Shown: piece by piece, positions 1 through 7,231 of the stretch | Layout of the letters: each line of letters begins with the position of its first letter | Numbering within the stretch: the first letter of the stretch is position 1 | Source: JBOHWJ01 sp050736615 | GTDB lineage: Bacteria > Desulfobacterota > Binatia > Binatales > Binataceae | Length of the DNA: 29,919 bases | Reading direction: 5' to 3' | NCBI GenBank assembly: GCA_050736615.1 | Contig: JBOHWL010000053.1 | Span: 1 to 29,919 of the forward strand | Translations under genes and position numbers: made by a program | The notes under the pieces: model-generated | What the model was told of the DNA's origin: nothing | The model's database searches: none | What the model saw: only the letters and a program-made list of their open reading frames with translations

Positions 1-1
1 G

Positions 2-22
2 CGCACGCACATCGCGCGTGCG
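2..22. repeat. GC-rich inverted repeat (hairpin)
   Basis: Seven bases at 2-8 (CGCACGC) are perfectly complementary to 16-22 (GCGTGCG) around a 7-nt loop. It lies downstream of the nitroreductase stop, beyond a second hairpin at 43-77. There is no T-tract, so its function is uncertain. Confidence 0.3.
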
Positions 23-42
23 CCGCCCGGCTGAACGAGGAT

Positions 43-77
43 GTGACGCGGCGGCTAGGCCTCGCCCACCGCGTCAC
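43..77 (-). terminator. possible terminator hairpin downstream of nitroreductase
   Basis: A perfect 9-bp inverted repeat (GTGACGCGG at 43-51, CCGCGTCAC at 69-77) encloses a 17-nt loop that can itself form a short GGC/GCC stem. It begins about 10 nt past the stop codon of the minus-strand nitroreductase, where a terminator would sit. No U-tract follows it, so it is at best a non-canonical terminator. Confidence 0.35.
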
Positions 78-86
78 GCTAATTGC

Positions 87-764
87 TTACGCCTTCCATG
101 GATTGCCATATCGATCAAGACACGCCACTTCGTTCACCGGCCTGCGTTTCACCGGGCCGAAATGGCCTTGCGGATACCCCACCGGCATCATCGCGTAACT
201 TTGCACATCATCCGGTAAGTTCAGAATTTCATGCACCTCCTCTTCGTAGAAGGCGTGAATGGTAGTGAGCACCGTGCCCAAGCCATGGGCGCGGCACGCC
301 AATATAATGTTCTGCACGGCGGGGTAAATGCTCGACCCCGCCAGCCGCACACTGCCCTGCATCCGTTTTTTGATGTCCTCTGGCAAGTTGCCCGCACCGG
401 TCCACAGGGACGAGCGCAGGCATGGCACGATTATCACCGGCGCATCGCCCATGTGTTCGAACAGATGTGTTACCGAGGCCATGAAGCGCTCGTATTGGCG
501 CTCTTCCATATGAGCGGGCCGTTCACGGCCGGAATAAAGCTTGACCAGGATTGATGACGCTTTTTTGTACACAGCGCCCAGTCGCTGGCGCTGGGAAGCG
601 TCTTTGGCCACCACGAACAACCAGGATTGCGCGTTGCTGCCCGAAGGCGCGCGAATCGCGGCATCAAGTACTTTGCCGATGATTTCGTCGGGCACGGGAT
701 CGGGTCTGAGCCGCCGAATCGCGCGCGCGGTGTACATCGCCTCGGACAGGGTCATTTCAGCCAT
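87..764 (-). CDS. nitroreductase family protein
   Basis: Predicted FMN-dependent NAD(P)H oxidoreductase of the nitroreductase superfamily, about 225 aa and cytoplasmic. The N-terminus (M-A-E-M-T-L-S-E-A-M) leads into the family signature ARAIRRLRPDPVP and then APSGSNAQSW, the usual flavin-phosphate-binding region. The C-terminus carries the typical DRYGNPW ending after a P-V-G-Y-P motif. The reading frame stays open upstream to 911, but the ATG at 764 is chosen because a GAGG Shine-Dalgarno lies about 9 nt before it and homology begins there; an internal ATG at 755 is also possible. It is monocistronic and followed by two hairpins. The physiological substrate (nitroaromatic, quinone or enoyl compound) cannot be told from sequence. 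Confidence 0.88.
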   Translation of the reverse strand: MAEMTLSEAMYTARAIRRLRPDPVPDEIIGKVLDAAIRAPSGSNAQSWLFVVAKDASQRQRLGAVYKKASSILVKLYSGRERPAHMEERQYERFMASVTHLFEHMGDAPVIIVPCLRSSLWTGAGNLPEDIKKRMQGSVRLAGSSIYPAVQNIILACRAHGLGTVLTTIHAFYEEEVHEILNLPDDVQSYAMMPVGYPQGHFGPVKRRPVNEVACLDRYGNPWKA

Positions 765-893
765 CTTTATAACCTCGGGCAAAAGTGTGCCGCAGTGCTC
801 GTGCAAGCCTCGCCACCACGGCATTTTCACAATCAGACGCGACGCGTTCAACTGCGCCGCGTCGTCCAGCCGCTGGGAAGAGTGCCGAACCGT

Positions 894-1040
894 TAGGGAA
901 CCTCTGCACAAGCCACTGTTGTCATTCCGAACCGTGTCTGCAAAGTGAAGACTCCCGGATAAAACCGAAGGGAAAGAACAGACTCCGGGATTCCTCGCTG
1001 CGCTCGGAATGACAGATACGAGTTGCGCGGAGCTTTCCTA
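894..1040. repeat. complete palindromic MITE-like element with terminal inverted repeats
   Basis: The element starts with TAGGGAACCTCTGCACAA at 894 and carries GTCATTCCGA at 921. It ends with the inverted equivalents TCGGAATGAC (1004-1013) and TTGCGCGGAGCTTTCCTA (ending 1040). The outer box lies exactly 27 nt from the GTCATTCC core on both sides. An inner inverted repeat (ACTCCCGGA near 950, TCCGGGA near 985) extends the palindrome. No reading frame inside looks coding. It sits between the nitroreductase and VOC genes and ends 2 nt before the VOC stop codon. Related copies begin at 15252 and 29840, and cores without the outer box lie at 19661 and 20008. Confidence 0.75.
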
Positions 1041-1042
1041 GG

Positions 1043-1588
1043 TCAGGCGGGCGCCTTGCCCAGCAACTTCGCGTAAACCTTTTTGGCGTCTTCCGGATCC
1101 TTGACCATCGGGCCGGGTTGAATCCGATGTTTCATGATCTTGTCGTCGTCGTTGAACTCCCGGACCGTCGCACAATATTCCAGCAAAAGTCCGTTGGGGT
1201 CGTTGAAGTAAATCGAGCGGGCCCATTCATGATCGACGACCGGCGTGACATCGACGCCTTTTTCGACCAAATCCGCCCGTCGCTCCTCCAACTCATCGAC
1301 GGTGTCACAATGGAAGGCAAAATGGTAAAAGGCCGGTGGCAGATTCTGCGCGCTGTTGATGTCGGTTTTGAATTCTTGCGGGATCCCGGGTACTCGTTCC
1401 GGACACATGAAGGCGACCAGTTCGCCGTCGCCGCTGTCGAGAAACGCGTGCCTGATACGCCCGCCCTCCGGCGGTTCAAGGACATCGCACCATGCGATCG
1501 TCCAGCCGAGCTTCTGCGTGTAGAACTCGATCGTACGGTCGATGTCTAACGTTGCCAAACCAATATGATGGACGCCCTTGCTTTGCAT
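1043..1588 (-). CDS. VOC family (glyoxalase/extradiol dioxygenase-like) protein
   Basis: A 181-aa vicinal-oxygen-chelate protein with two beta-alpha-beta-beta-beta modules. Module 1 begins with HHIGLATLDIDRTIEFYTQ. Module 2 contains FYHFAFHCDTVDEL and ends IYFNDPNGLLLEYCA. Likely metal ligands are H8, H89 and E137, matching the His/His/Glu pattern of the superfamily. A lysine-rich tail of about 40 aa follows the second module. The ATG at 1588 has a strong GGAGG about 8 nt upstream. VOC members include glyoxalases, ring-cleavage dioxygenases and fosfomycin-resistance proteins. A dioxygenase-like or lyase role is plausible, but no substrate is indicated. Confidence 0.85.
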   Translation of the reverse strand: MQSKGVHHIGLATLDIDRTIEFYTQKLGWTIAWCDVLEPPEGGRIRHAFLDSGDGELVAFMCPERVPGIPQEFKTDINSAQNLPPAFYHFAFHCDTVDELEERRADLVEKGVDVTPVVDHEWARSIYFNDPNGLLLEYCATVREFNDDDKIMKHRIQPGPMVKDPEDAKKVYAKLLGKAPA

Positions 1589-1704
1589 GGTGCGATTCCT
1601 CCATGGGTGATATTCGCGGCAGCCCCTGTGGCTTTACTAGCACGGTGTTGCATTGGTTGAAACGGCGGCTCGTGACGCCGCTCCGTCGGAATCCCGGGAT
1701 GAAT

Positions 1705-2349
1705 CTACGCCAGCTTCACCAACTTGTGCTTGATGGCGTAGCGAACCATATCGGCCGTCGTGCGCAAATTGAGTTTCTGCTTGAGACTGTCGCGATGGGC
1801 TTGCGCGGTGCGCGGGCTTACGCCGAGCGCCAGCGCGATATCCTTGCTGGTGGCCCCTTCGCCAATCAGGCGTAGCACTTCGCGTTCACGTTGCGTAAGG
1901 CCGCCGCGGCGTTCTCTCGCTCCCGGCTGACGCATCCGGCTTAGCACCACCGGTGCGACCGACGGGCTGATGTAGCGTTTGCCACTATGAACCGCGCGTA
2001 CGGCGTCCAGCAATTCCCGCGGCGCATCGCTTTTGAGCAAATAGCCGGCCGCGCCTCCAGAAAACGCCTCGACCACATATTCTTCGTCGTCGTACTGGCT
2101 TAGCATCAGCACCTTGGTCGCGGGCGCGCGTTTAGCTATGCGGCTGGCGGCATTAAGCCCGCCGATGCCCGGCATCCCAATGTCCATCAGGAGTACATGC
2201 GGACGTATTTTCGGCGCCAGCGCGAGCGCCTCTTCGCCGCTTGCCGCCTCTCCGATCACATCGAATTCGCCACTTAGGAGCAGGCGCAGCGATTCCCGCA
2301 GGATACGATGATCATCGGCGAGCATTACCCTGATGCGTTCGGCGCTCAT
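1705..2349 (-). CDS. LuxR/NarL-family response regulator
   Basis: A 214-aa two-component response regulator. An N-terminal receiver domain (about residues 5-120) has the acidic pair D12/D13, phospho-acceptor D56 in VLLMDIGMPG, and conserved K106 in YLLKSD. A C-terminal LuxR helix-turn-helix (about 148-210) begins LTQREREVLRLIGEG and contains DIALALGVSPRTAQAHR. Its ATG overlaps the TGA of the upstream histidine kinase gene in an ATGA arrangement, so the two are translationally coupled and almost certainly a cognate pair. It probably binds DNA as a phosphorylated dimer; the target genes are unknown, with the co-transcribed UPF0182/ykvA genes as candidates. Confidence 0.93.
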   Translation of the reverse strand: MSAERIRVMLADDHRILRESLRLLLSGEFDVIGEAASGEEALALAPKIRPHVLLMDIGMPGIGGLNAASRIAKRAPATKVLMLSQYDDEEYVVEAFSGGAAGYLLKSDAPRELLDAVRAVHSGKRYISPSVAPVVLSRMRQPGARERRGGLTQREREVLRLIGEGATSKDIALALGVSPRTAQAHRDSLKQKLNLRTTADMVRYAIKHKLVKLA

Positions 2350-3959
2350 GCAGTCTCCGGCACCTCGGCGATAAGACGGGTGGCGCCTGGGCGCGACTCA
2401 AACCGCAATCGGCCGCCCATCATCTGAAGGCGCTCGGTCAATCCGCTCAGCCCCATTCCGCGATGCGCTCGTTCATCCAGGCCCTTGCCGTTGTCATGAA
2501 TCGTCAGGCGGGTGCGGTCAGCACGCTTTTCGATTCTGATTTCGACGCGCGTGGCATCGGAATGGCGTGCGACATTAAACAGCGCCTCGCGCGCAACCTG
2601 ATAATAGAGTTGTTGCACCGGTCGCGTGAGCGCCGGCAGCTTATCCGCGGGCACCAGCCGGGTCTTGATGCCGGTATCAGCGAGACGTCTCAGTTCGTAG
2701 CGGAGCGCCTCAGCAAGACTCGAGCGGCCAAGCGTGGCGGGGCGCAACTCGCGCACGCGTAGTCGCAGGGCTTCTTCGAGCTGTTTGAAAATGCCGCGAG
2801 CTTCCTCCGGTCCGGCTTCGATAGCGATACGGGCGGCCGCTAGAAGCTGCGCCTGATGGTCGTGTAAATCCCGCGCGATACGCGCGCGCTCGGCATCAAT
2901 TGCGCCGAACATGCGGAGCCCCAGGTTGCGCACCAGGGCGAGCAATCGCTGATTTTCCGCCTCCCAATCCCAAATGGAGACGATCGGGTTTATACGCGTC
3001 GCCAGCATCTCGGCCCAGGCGACCGTTGCCGCGTCGATTTCATCGCGCGAAGCGAACGCAACCGCGATTCGCGCGAGGGGGAGGCACAAATAGGACCTGA
3101 AAGCGGCGAACAAGCGATCTTCGTCATATGCGATCGCGCTTGTGGCTGTTAATGAGCGAACGATCACCGCTTGTTGCCGATGAGCTTCGGCCAGGGCGCT
3201 GTTGCGCCCCAGCACTGGAAACGGCACCAGCATCGCGGAAGCCGCCACGACTTGCCGCATATCATCCGAAATATTGGCAACTAACCAAACGTCGAACGCG
3301 CCGACGCGAGCGAGATTTGATCCGAGTCCGGATAAACGGTTGCGCGGTTTCAGTCGTGTGATAGTAGCGATCACGCGGTCGAGACGCTGTCGCTCCATCT
3401 CGGCGCTCCGCCGCTCCGAAATGGCGCGCGCCAGGCGTTCCCCGTTTTGAATCGCACGTTCGCGCCAAAATTCACGTGACGCGGCGGCGTCTTGCCTGGC
3501 CACGATCGCGAGCGCATGACTGGCCGTGAGTTGCAGCATTGTACCGATCACTGCTGATGCGGCGTCGGAGGGAAACAACGCGACCACCGTGACAGTGACA
3601 GAGCTGGCGTCCGCACGCGCGATGAGCGCCTGAGTGGATTCGGTCCATTCGCGATGACGCCGCGGCAATAACGCCCTAAGCTCCGCGGGCGACAGCGAAG
3701 TTTGGCTGGGAAATTTGGAATCGCGCCGCGATATCGCGCTGAAAATCTCGGTTAAGCCGGTATTCCAGGGATCAGAAACGGCCTGCCTCGCGACGCCATG
3801 ACCCGCGGTGCCGCGCCATTCGATTAAACACGCGTGAGAAGATGCTTCGACCAACAGCCGCGTGAGACTTTCGAATTCCGCGCGCAAAGAGCCTCGGGTC
3901 ACCGGGTCGGCGGTGACGGTATGGCTGGAGGGCGAAGTGACGGACGCAAGCTCGTTCAC
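2346..3959 (-). CDS. sensor histidine kinase, HisKA_3/NarX-UhpB type
   Basis: A histidine kinase of roughly 537 aa. The C-terminal third is diagnostic: the dimerisation/phosphoacceptor motif ARIARDLHDHQAQ with the phosphorylated His, then a HATPase_c domain with N-box REALFNVARHS, G1 box DNGKGL and G2 box MGLSGLTERL. The N-terminal part of about 350 aa has no clear transmembrane helix and looks like one or two GAF-like or unknown cytoplasmic sensor domains, so the signal is probably intracellular. The start is uncertain. The frame runs up to a TTG at 4037, overlapping the UPF0182 gene by 59 nt. A TTG at 3971 and the GTG at 3959 used here follow that gene's stop, and none has a strong Shine-Dalgarno. 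Its stop overlaps the start of the response regulator gene. Confidence 0.88.
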   Translation of the reverse strand: MNELASVTSPSSHTVTADPVTRGSLRAEFESLTRLLVEASSHACLIEWRGTAGHGVARQAVSDPWNTGLTEIFSAISRRDSKFPSQTSLSPAELRALLPRRHREWTESTQALIARADASSVTVTVVALFPSDAASAVIGTMLQLTASHALAIVARQDAAASREFWRERAIQNGERLARAISERRSAEMERQRLDRVIATITRLKPRNRLSGLGSNLARVGAFDVWLVANISDDMRQVVAASAMLVPFPVLGRNSALAEAHRQQAVIVRSLTATSAIAYDEDRLFAAFRSYLCLPLARIAVAFASRDEIDAATVAWAEMLATRINPIVSIWDWEAENQRLLALVRNLGLRMFGAIDAERARIARDLHDHQAQLLAAARIAIEAGPEEARGIFKQLEEALRLRVRELRPATLGRSSLAEALRYELRRLADTGIKTRLVPADKLPALTRPVQQLYYQVAREALFNVARHSDATRVEIRIEKRADRTRLTIHDNGKGLDERAHRGMGLSGLTERLQMMGGRLRFESRPGATRLIAEVPETA

Positions 3960-3978
3960 GTCATTGCCCAAAATAAGC

Positions 3979-6732
3979 TCAGTGCGGAGAGTCTGTCCGT
4001 TGCAGCTCCCTGCCCAATTGCTGCATTTCGCTTGCAAACTGCGTCCAGTCGCCCTCTCTGAGGGCCGAGAGCGCGCGATGGTAATGTGAGGCCGCCGTTT
4101 GAAGCCCGGGTGGGGCGGATGGGATCTGCGCCGCGGCGAGCTGTTTGGGCGGAATCTTGGGTGGGGTTTTGGCCGCCACGATAATCTTGGCAGGCGGCGT
4201 TACGGTTTTGAACAGCGAAGCCAGCGTCAAATGCAGGGTGGTTCCCATTACCGTTTCGTCGCTGTAGGAGGCGAGCACGCGCTGTAACTCGGGCAATTCA
4301 CCGTTGGCGGCGCGAATATAAAGCGGCTCGACATAGAGCAGCGCGTCTTCTACGGGAATCACCAACAAATTGCCCAGGATGACCTTCGAACCCATCTGAT
4401 TCCACAGTGAATACCGCTGCGAAATTTCGGGATTCTGATTGATGCGGGCCTGAATCTGATAAGGGCCGTAAAACAATCGGTCTTTGGAAAAGGCGAACGC
4501 GAAGAGATGGCCATAATCAGCACCGTCGCATCGCGCCGCCAGCCACGAAATCATATTGTCGCGATTGTTCGGACACATCGGCAGCATCAGGATGTATTCG
4601 GCGTGTTTTTCCCCCGGCAGCCGCATAATCACGTAGTAGGGCTGCATCGTGACCGTTTCATCCGCGTAGTTCTCGCGCGGAAATGACCACAAATCTTCGC
4701 GATTATAGAACACCGCCGGATCCGTCATGTGATAGGTGCGATAGATATCGGCCTGAATCAGGAAGAAATCCTCGGGGTAACGGATGTGTGCGCGCAGTTC
4801 CGGCGACATTGTGGACATCGGCACGAACATCGCTGGATAGACTTTCTCCCAGGTCCGGATAATCGGATCGCTGGGGTCCGCGACGTAAAGCGTGATCTTG
4901 CCGTTATAGGCGTTGATAACGGCCTTGACCGAATTGCGGATGTAGTTGATGCCGTCGGCGTTGCGCTGCGAGTATGGGAAATGATCGCTGACAGTGTAAC
5001 AGTCCAGTATCCAGTAAAGGCCGCCGTTGAGCACTACCATGTACGGATCGCGATCCTGGTTCAAAAACGGCGCCAGGGTCGCGACGCGCTCGCTGATATT
5101 GCGCCGCAGCATGATGCGCGTCCCGGCGACGATATTGCGCGTCACCAGCAGATTAACGTCGCGATAGTAATAGCTGAATAGCAGGCGGCGCGCGATGCCA
5201 CTGATTGGCACCCCGCCGCTCCCTTTGTAGAAGCTATAAACGTTCTTGGTGCCGCGCGGATAATCGAATTCCGGCGTGGCCGCTTTGACCAGGCAATACA
5301 CATCCGGCTCCTGGCCGTAGTAGATGCCCGGGCGATTCACTTTAAAACCAACGTCGGAGGCCGGCGGAATATCTTTGATATAGAGCACCGGCAGGCCCTC
5401 GGCGTCTTTGGCGTTGACCGGGCTCATCACCAGCCCATAGCCATGGGTGAATTTGATGTGCAGGTTAACCCAGGTCTGCGCGCCTTGCGGCAACAGTCCG
5501 ACGTTCATCTCGCGCGGTGAGAGCATCACCTCCGTGTATTTGTTGTTAACGTGGTAGCGGTCGATATCAACGTTCTTGAAATCGTAGTAGAGGCGGATTT
5601 CCTGTAACTGCCGATAGGTCGTGATAAGTGGGCGCGGGTCCCACAAGCGGATGTTCTCGATCGTGGTCGAATCCTGGTCGAGCGAAGCGGGAGTGAGTTG
5701 GCCGTGGCCGTTGAACGGCTTCACATCGACCGTGTCCAGTTGATACGCCCGCCGCGTCATCTGGATGTTGCGCACCAGGTAGGGTTCCTCGACGTGCAAC
5801 TCGTCTGGCTTGACCCACAGACGTTCGATTACCGGCTGCAGCAGATTGAGCACGATCGCCGGCGCGAACAGCACGATCACGGCGGCGACCGGCAGCCGCA
5901 AACCGCGCTCGCGAACATTTCTCACGCAGATCAGGAATGCCACCAGCGCGAGCGCCACCAACAACCACAGGCCCGGCTTCCAGAGCAGGTGATCAACATA
6001 CCGGACACCGAAAACCACGCCGTTGCCATGCAGCAGCAACTCAAAACGCTCAAGCCAATAGCTATAGGCGCGCTGCAGGAAGAAAACCCCGAGCAGTACC
6101 GATAAGTGAGCCGCGCAGGCCGGTGAAATCTGCGGCGGGGAGTCGCGGAAATCGAGCGCGCCACGAGCCCAATAGACCGCCACCGTGACGGCCGCCGTGA
6201 GAAACAGGATCAGCAGGAAGAGGTCGCGCCAGTCCTCCAACAGCGGCAGCTTGAAAACGTAAAAACCGACATCGCGGTTGAAGGCGGCCTCTTTGACTCC
6301 AAACGGCACGGCGAAAACCGCCTTGAGATAGACGTCCCAACTCGAAGCTTCGCCCTGGGCGACGAAAATGGCGAGGATGACCGCTATTCCGAGTACCAGC
6401 AGCCGCCACGGAATACGATCGCCGAGTGATCGAATCAACTCGGGCAGGTTAACCTCGACCATTTGGTCCGGCCGCCGCACCACGCGCAGTCGTTCATTTT
6501 GCTGGCTTAATCCGAGCGCGATCGAGCCGCTGATGAAGATAGCGGCGAACGTGACGATCCAGATCGCAACAAAAATCCCGATTTGCGTGAACAGGGTCGT
6601 GGTGAAGACGCCGCGGTAGCCCAAAGCGGTGAACCACAGCAGGTCCACCAGCAACGAGTCCGTAACGCTCAGAAGAATAAGGACGACGATAATGATCGCC
6701 GCCAGGCTGAACAGGATTATTCTCGGGCGCAT
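3979..6732 (-). CDS. UPF0182 family (COG1615) large membrane protein
   Basis: A 917-aa member of UPF0182, an uncharacterised family of large membrane proteins. The first 300 residues hold seven hydrophobic segments (about 5-23, 51-70, 110-125, 171-188, 206-220, 255-271 and 280-299). These are followed by a long soluble domain with family-typical stretches such as PYLVRNIQMTRRAY, NIRLWDPRPL and NPEISQRYSLWNQMGS. The C-terminal 80 aa are proline/alanine-rich and then charged. The length is usual for the family. The ATG at 6732 has AAGAGG about 5 nt upstream. It starts 12 nt after the ykvA-like gene and is followed closely by the histidine kinase, so it is the second gene of a probable four-gene operon. 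The biochemical role is unknown. Confidence 0.93.
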   Translation of the reverse strand: MRPRIILFSLAAIIIVVLILLSVTDSLLVDLLWFTALGYRGVFTTTLFTQIGIFVAIWIVTFAAIFISGSIALGLSQQNERLRVVRRPDQMVEVNLPELIRSLGDRIPWRLLVLGIAVILAIFVAQGEASSWDVYLKAVFAVPFGVKEAAFNRDVGFYVFKLPLLEDWRDLFLLILFLTAAVTVAVYWARGALDFRDSPPQISPACAAHLSVLLGVFFLQRAYSYWLERFELLLHGNGVVFGVRYVDHLLWKPGLWLLVALALVAFLICVRNVRERGLRLPVAAVIVLFAPAIVLNLLQPVIERLWVKPDELHVEEPYLVRNIQMTRRAYQLDTVDVKPFNGHGQLTPASLDQDSTTIENIRLWDPRPLITTYRQLQEIRLYYDFKNVDIDRYHVNNKYTEVMLSPREMNVGLLPQGAQTWVNLHIKFTHGYGLVMSPVNAKDAEGLPVLYIKDIPPASDVGFKVNRPGIYYGQEPDVYCLVKAATPEFDYPRGTKNVYSFYKGSGGVPISGIARRLLFSYYYRDVNLLVTRNIVAGTRIMLRRNISERVATLAPFLNQDRDPYMVVLNGGLYWILDCYTVSDHFPYSQRNADGINYIRNSVKAVINAYNGKITLYVADPSDPIIRTWEKVYPAMFVPMSTMSPELRAHIRYPEDFFLIQADIYRTYHMTDPAVFYNREDLWSFPRENYADETVTMQPYYVIMRLPGEKHAEYILMLPMCPNNRDNMISWLAARCDGADYGHLFAFAFSKDRLFYGPYQIQARINQNPEISQRYSLWNQMGSKVILGNLLVIPVEDALLYVEPLYIRAANGELPELQRVLASYSDETVMGTTLHLTLASLFKTVTPPAKIIVAAKTPPKIPPKQLAAAQIPSAPPGLQTAASHYHRALSALREGDWTQFASEMQQLGRELQRTDSPH

Positions 6733-6744
6733 TAACCTCTTAGC

Positions 6745-7059
6745 TCAGGCGCCCCGCGCGACCTGGGCAACGTGTTCGCGGACCACGTCCGGCGGGCAGA
6801 GCCATAGGAACATTTTCAAACACAGATAACCGACCAGGAGCCAATCCAGCTCGCCCACGATGGGAATCAGGTCCAGCTCAAGCGCCGGCGGTGTGATCAG
6901 CAGCAGCAGCCCCATGAAAGGAACCATTTTCGCCAGAATCGAAACCCGCTTGTCAAGCATCAAACGATAGAACACGCGCAGAAACTGCGGCAGGTACATC
7001 ACCATGCCGCCGACGTGGTTCGGGCTTAAAAATCGCATTCTCCATAAGGAACGAAACAT
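6745..7059 (-). CDS. YkvA-like DUF1232 membrane protein
   Basis: A small protein of about 104 aa. Its centre resembles DUF1232/YkvA (usual core P-x-D-L-I-P-D): here TPPALELDLIPIVGELDWL, flanked by hydrophobic helices that probably insert in the membrane (about residues 40-60 and 70-90). The ATG at 7059 (M-F-R-S-L-W) is preferred over upstream in-frame starts because AAGGTGGG lies 4-11 nt before it. It is the first gene of the minus-strand operon leading to UPF0182, histidine kinase and response regulator. No enzymatic function is known for the family. Confidence 0.72.
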   Translation of the reverse strand: MFRSLWRMRFLSPNHVGGMVMYLPQFLRVFYRLMLDKRVSILAKMVPFMGLLLLITPPALELDLIPIVGELDWLLVGYLCLKMFLWLCPPDVVREHVAQVARGA

Positions 7060-7207
7060 CGTCCCACCTTGCTCGCGGCCAGTGTAGCACATGAGCCCGT
7101 CAAGGATTACACATTTTCGCCTCAAAACCACGCGGCGAGGCTGACGCTTCTGCTAAAATGAAGTGGTGGGGATGTGGCGGTTTAAATCGGAGCGCTCTGG
7201 CGCGCGG

Positions 7208-7224
7208 CGAGTCTGCGAGGTGCG
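7208..7224 (+). promoter_or_regulatory. leader motif containing the RBS of the ThDP-enzyme gene
   Basis: The 17-mer CGAGTCTGCGAGGTGCG is identical to 9126-9142, just before the next gene, and differs by one base from 9067-9083. It contains the Shine-Dalgarno GAGGTG (7217-7222), 9 nt before the GTG at 7232. In the downstream copy GAGGTG lies 10 nt before an ATG. The matching geometry supports initiation at the GTG rather than at the ATG at 7244. Confidence 0.55.
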
Positions 7225-7231
7225 ATTTAAA

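Noticed and set aside
1663..1682. Terminator hairpin after the response regulator gene (GCGGC/GCCGC)
   Set aside because: It is only a 5-bp stem with no T-tract, expected by chance in GC-rich DNA.
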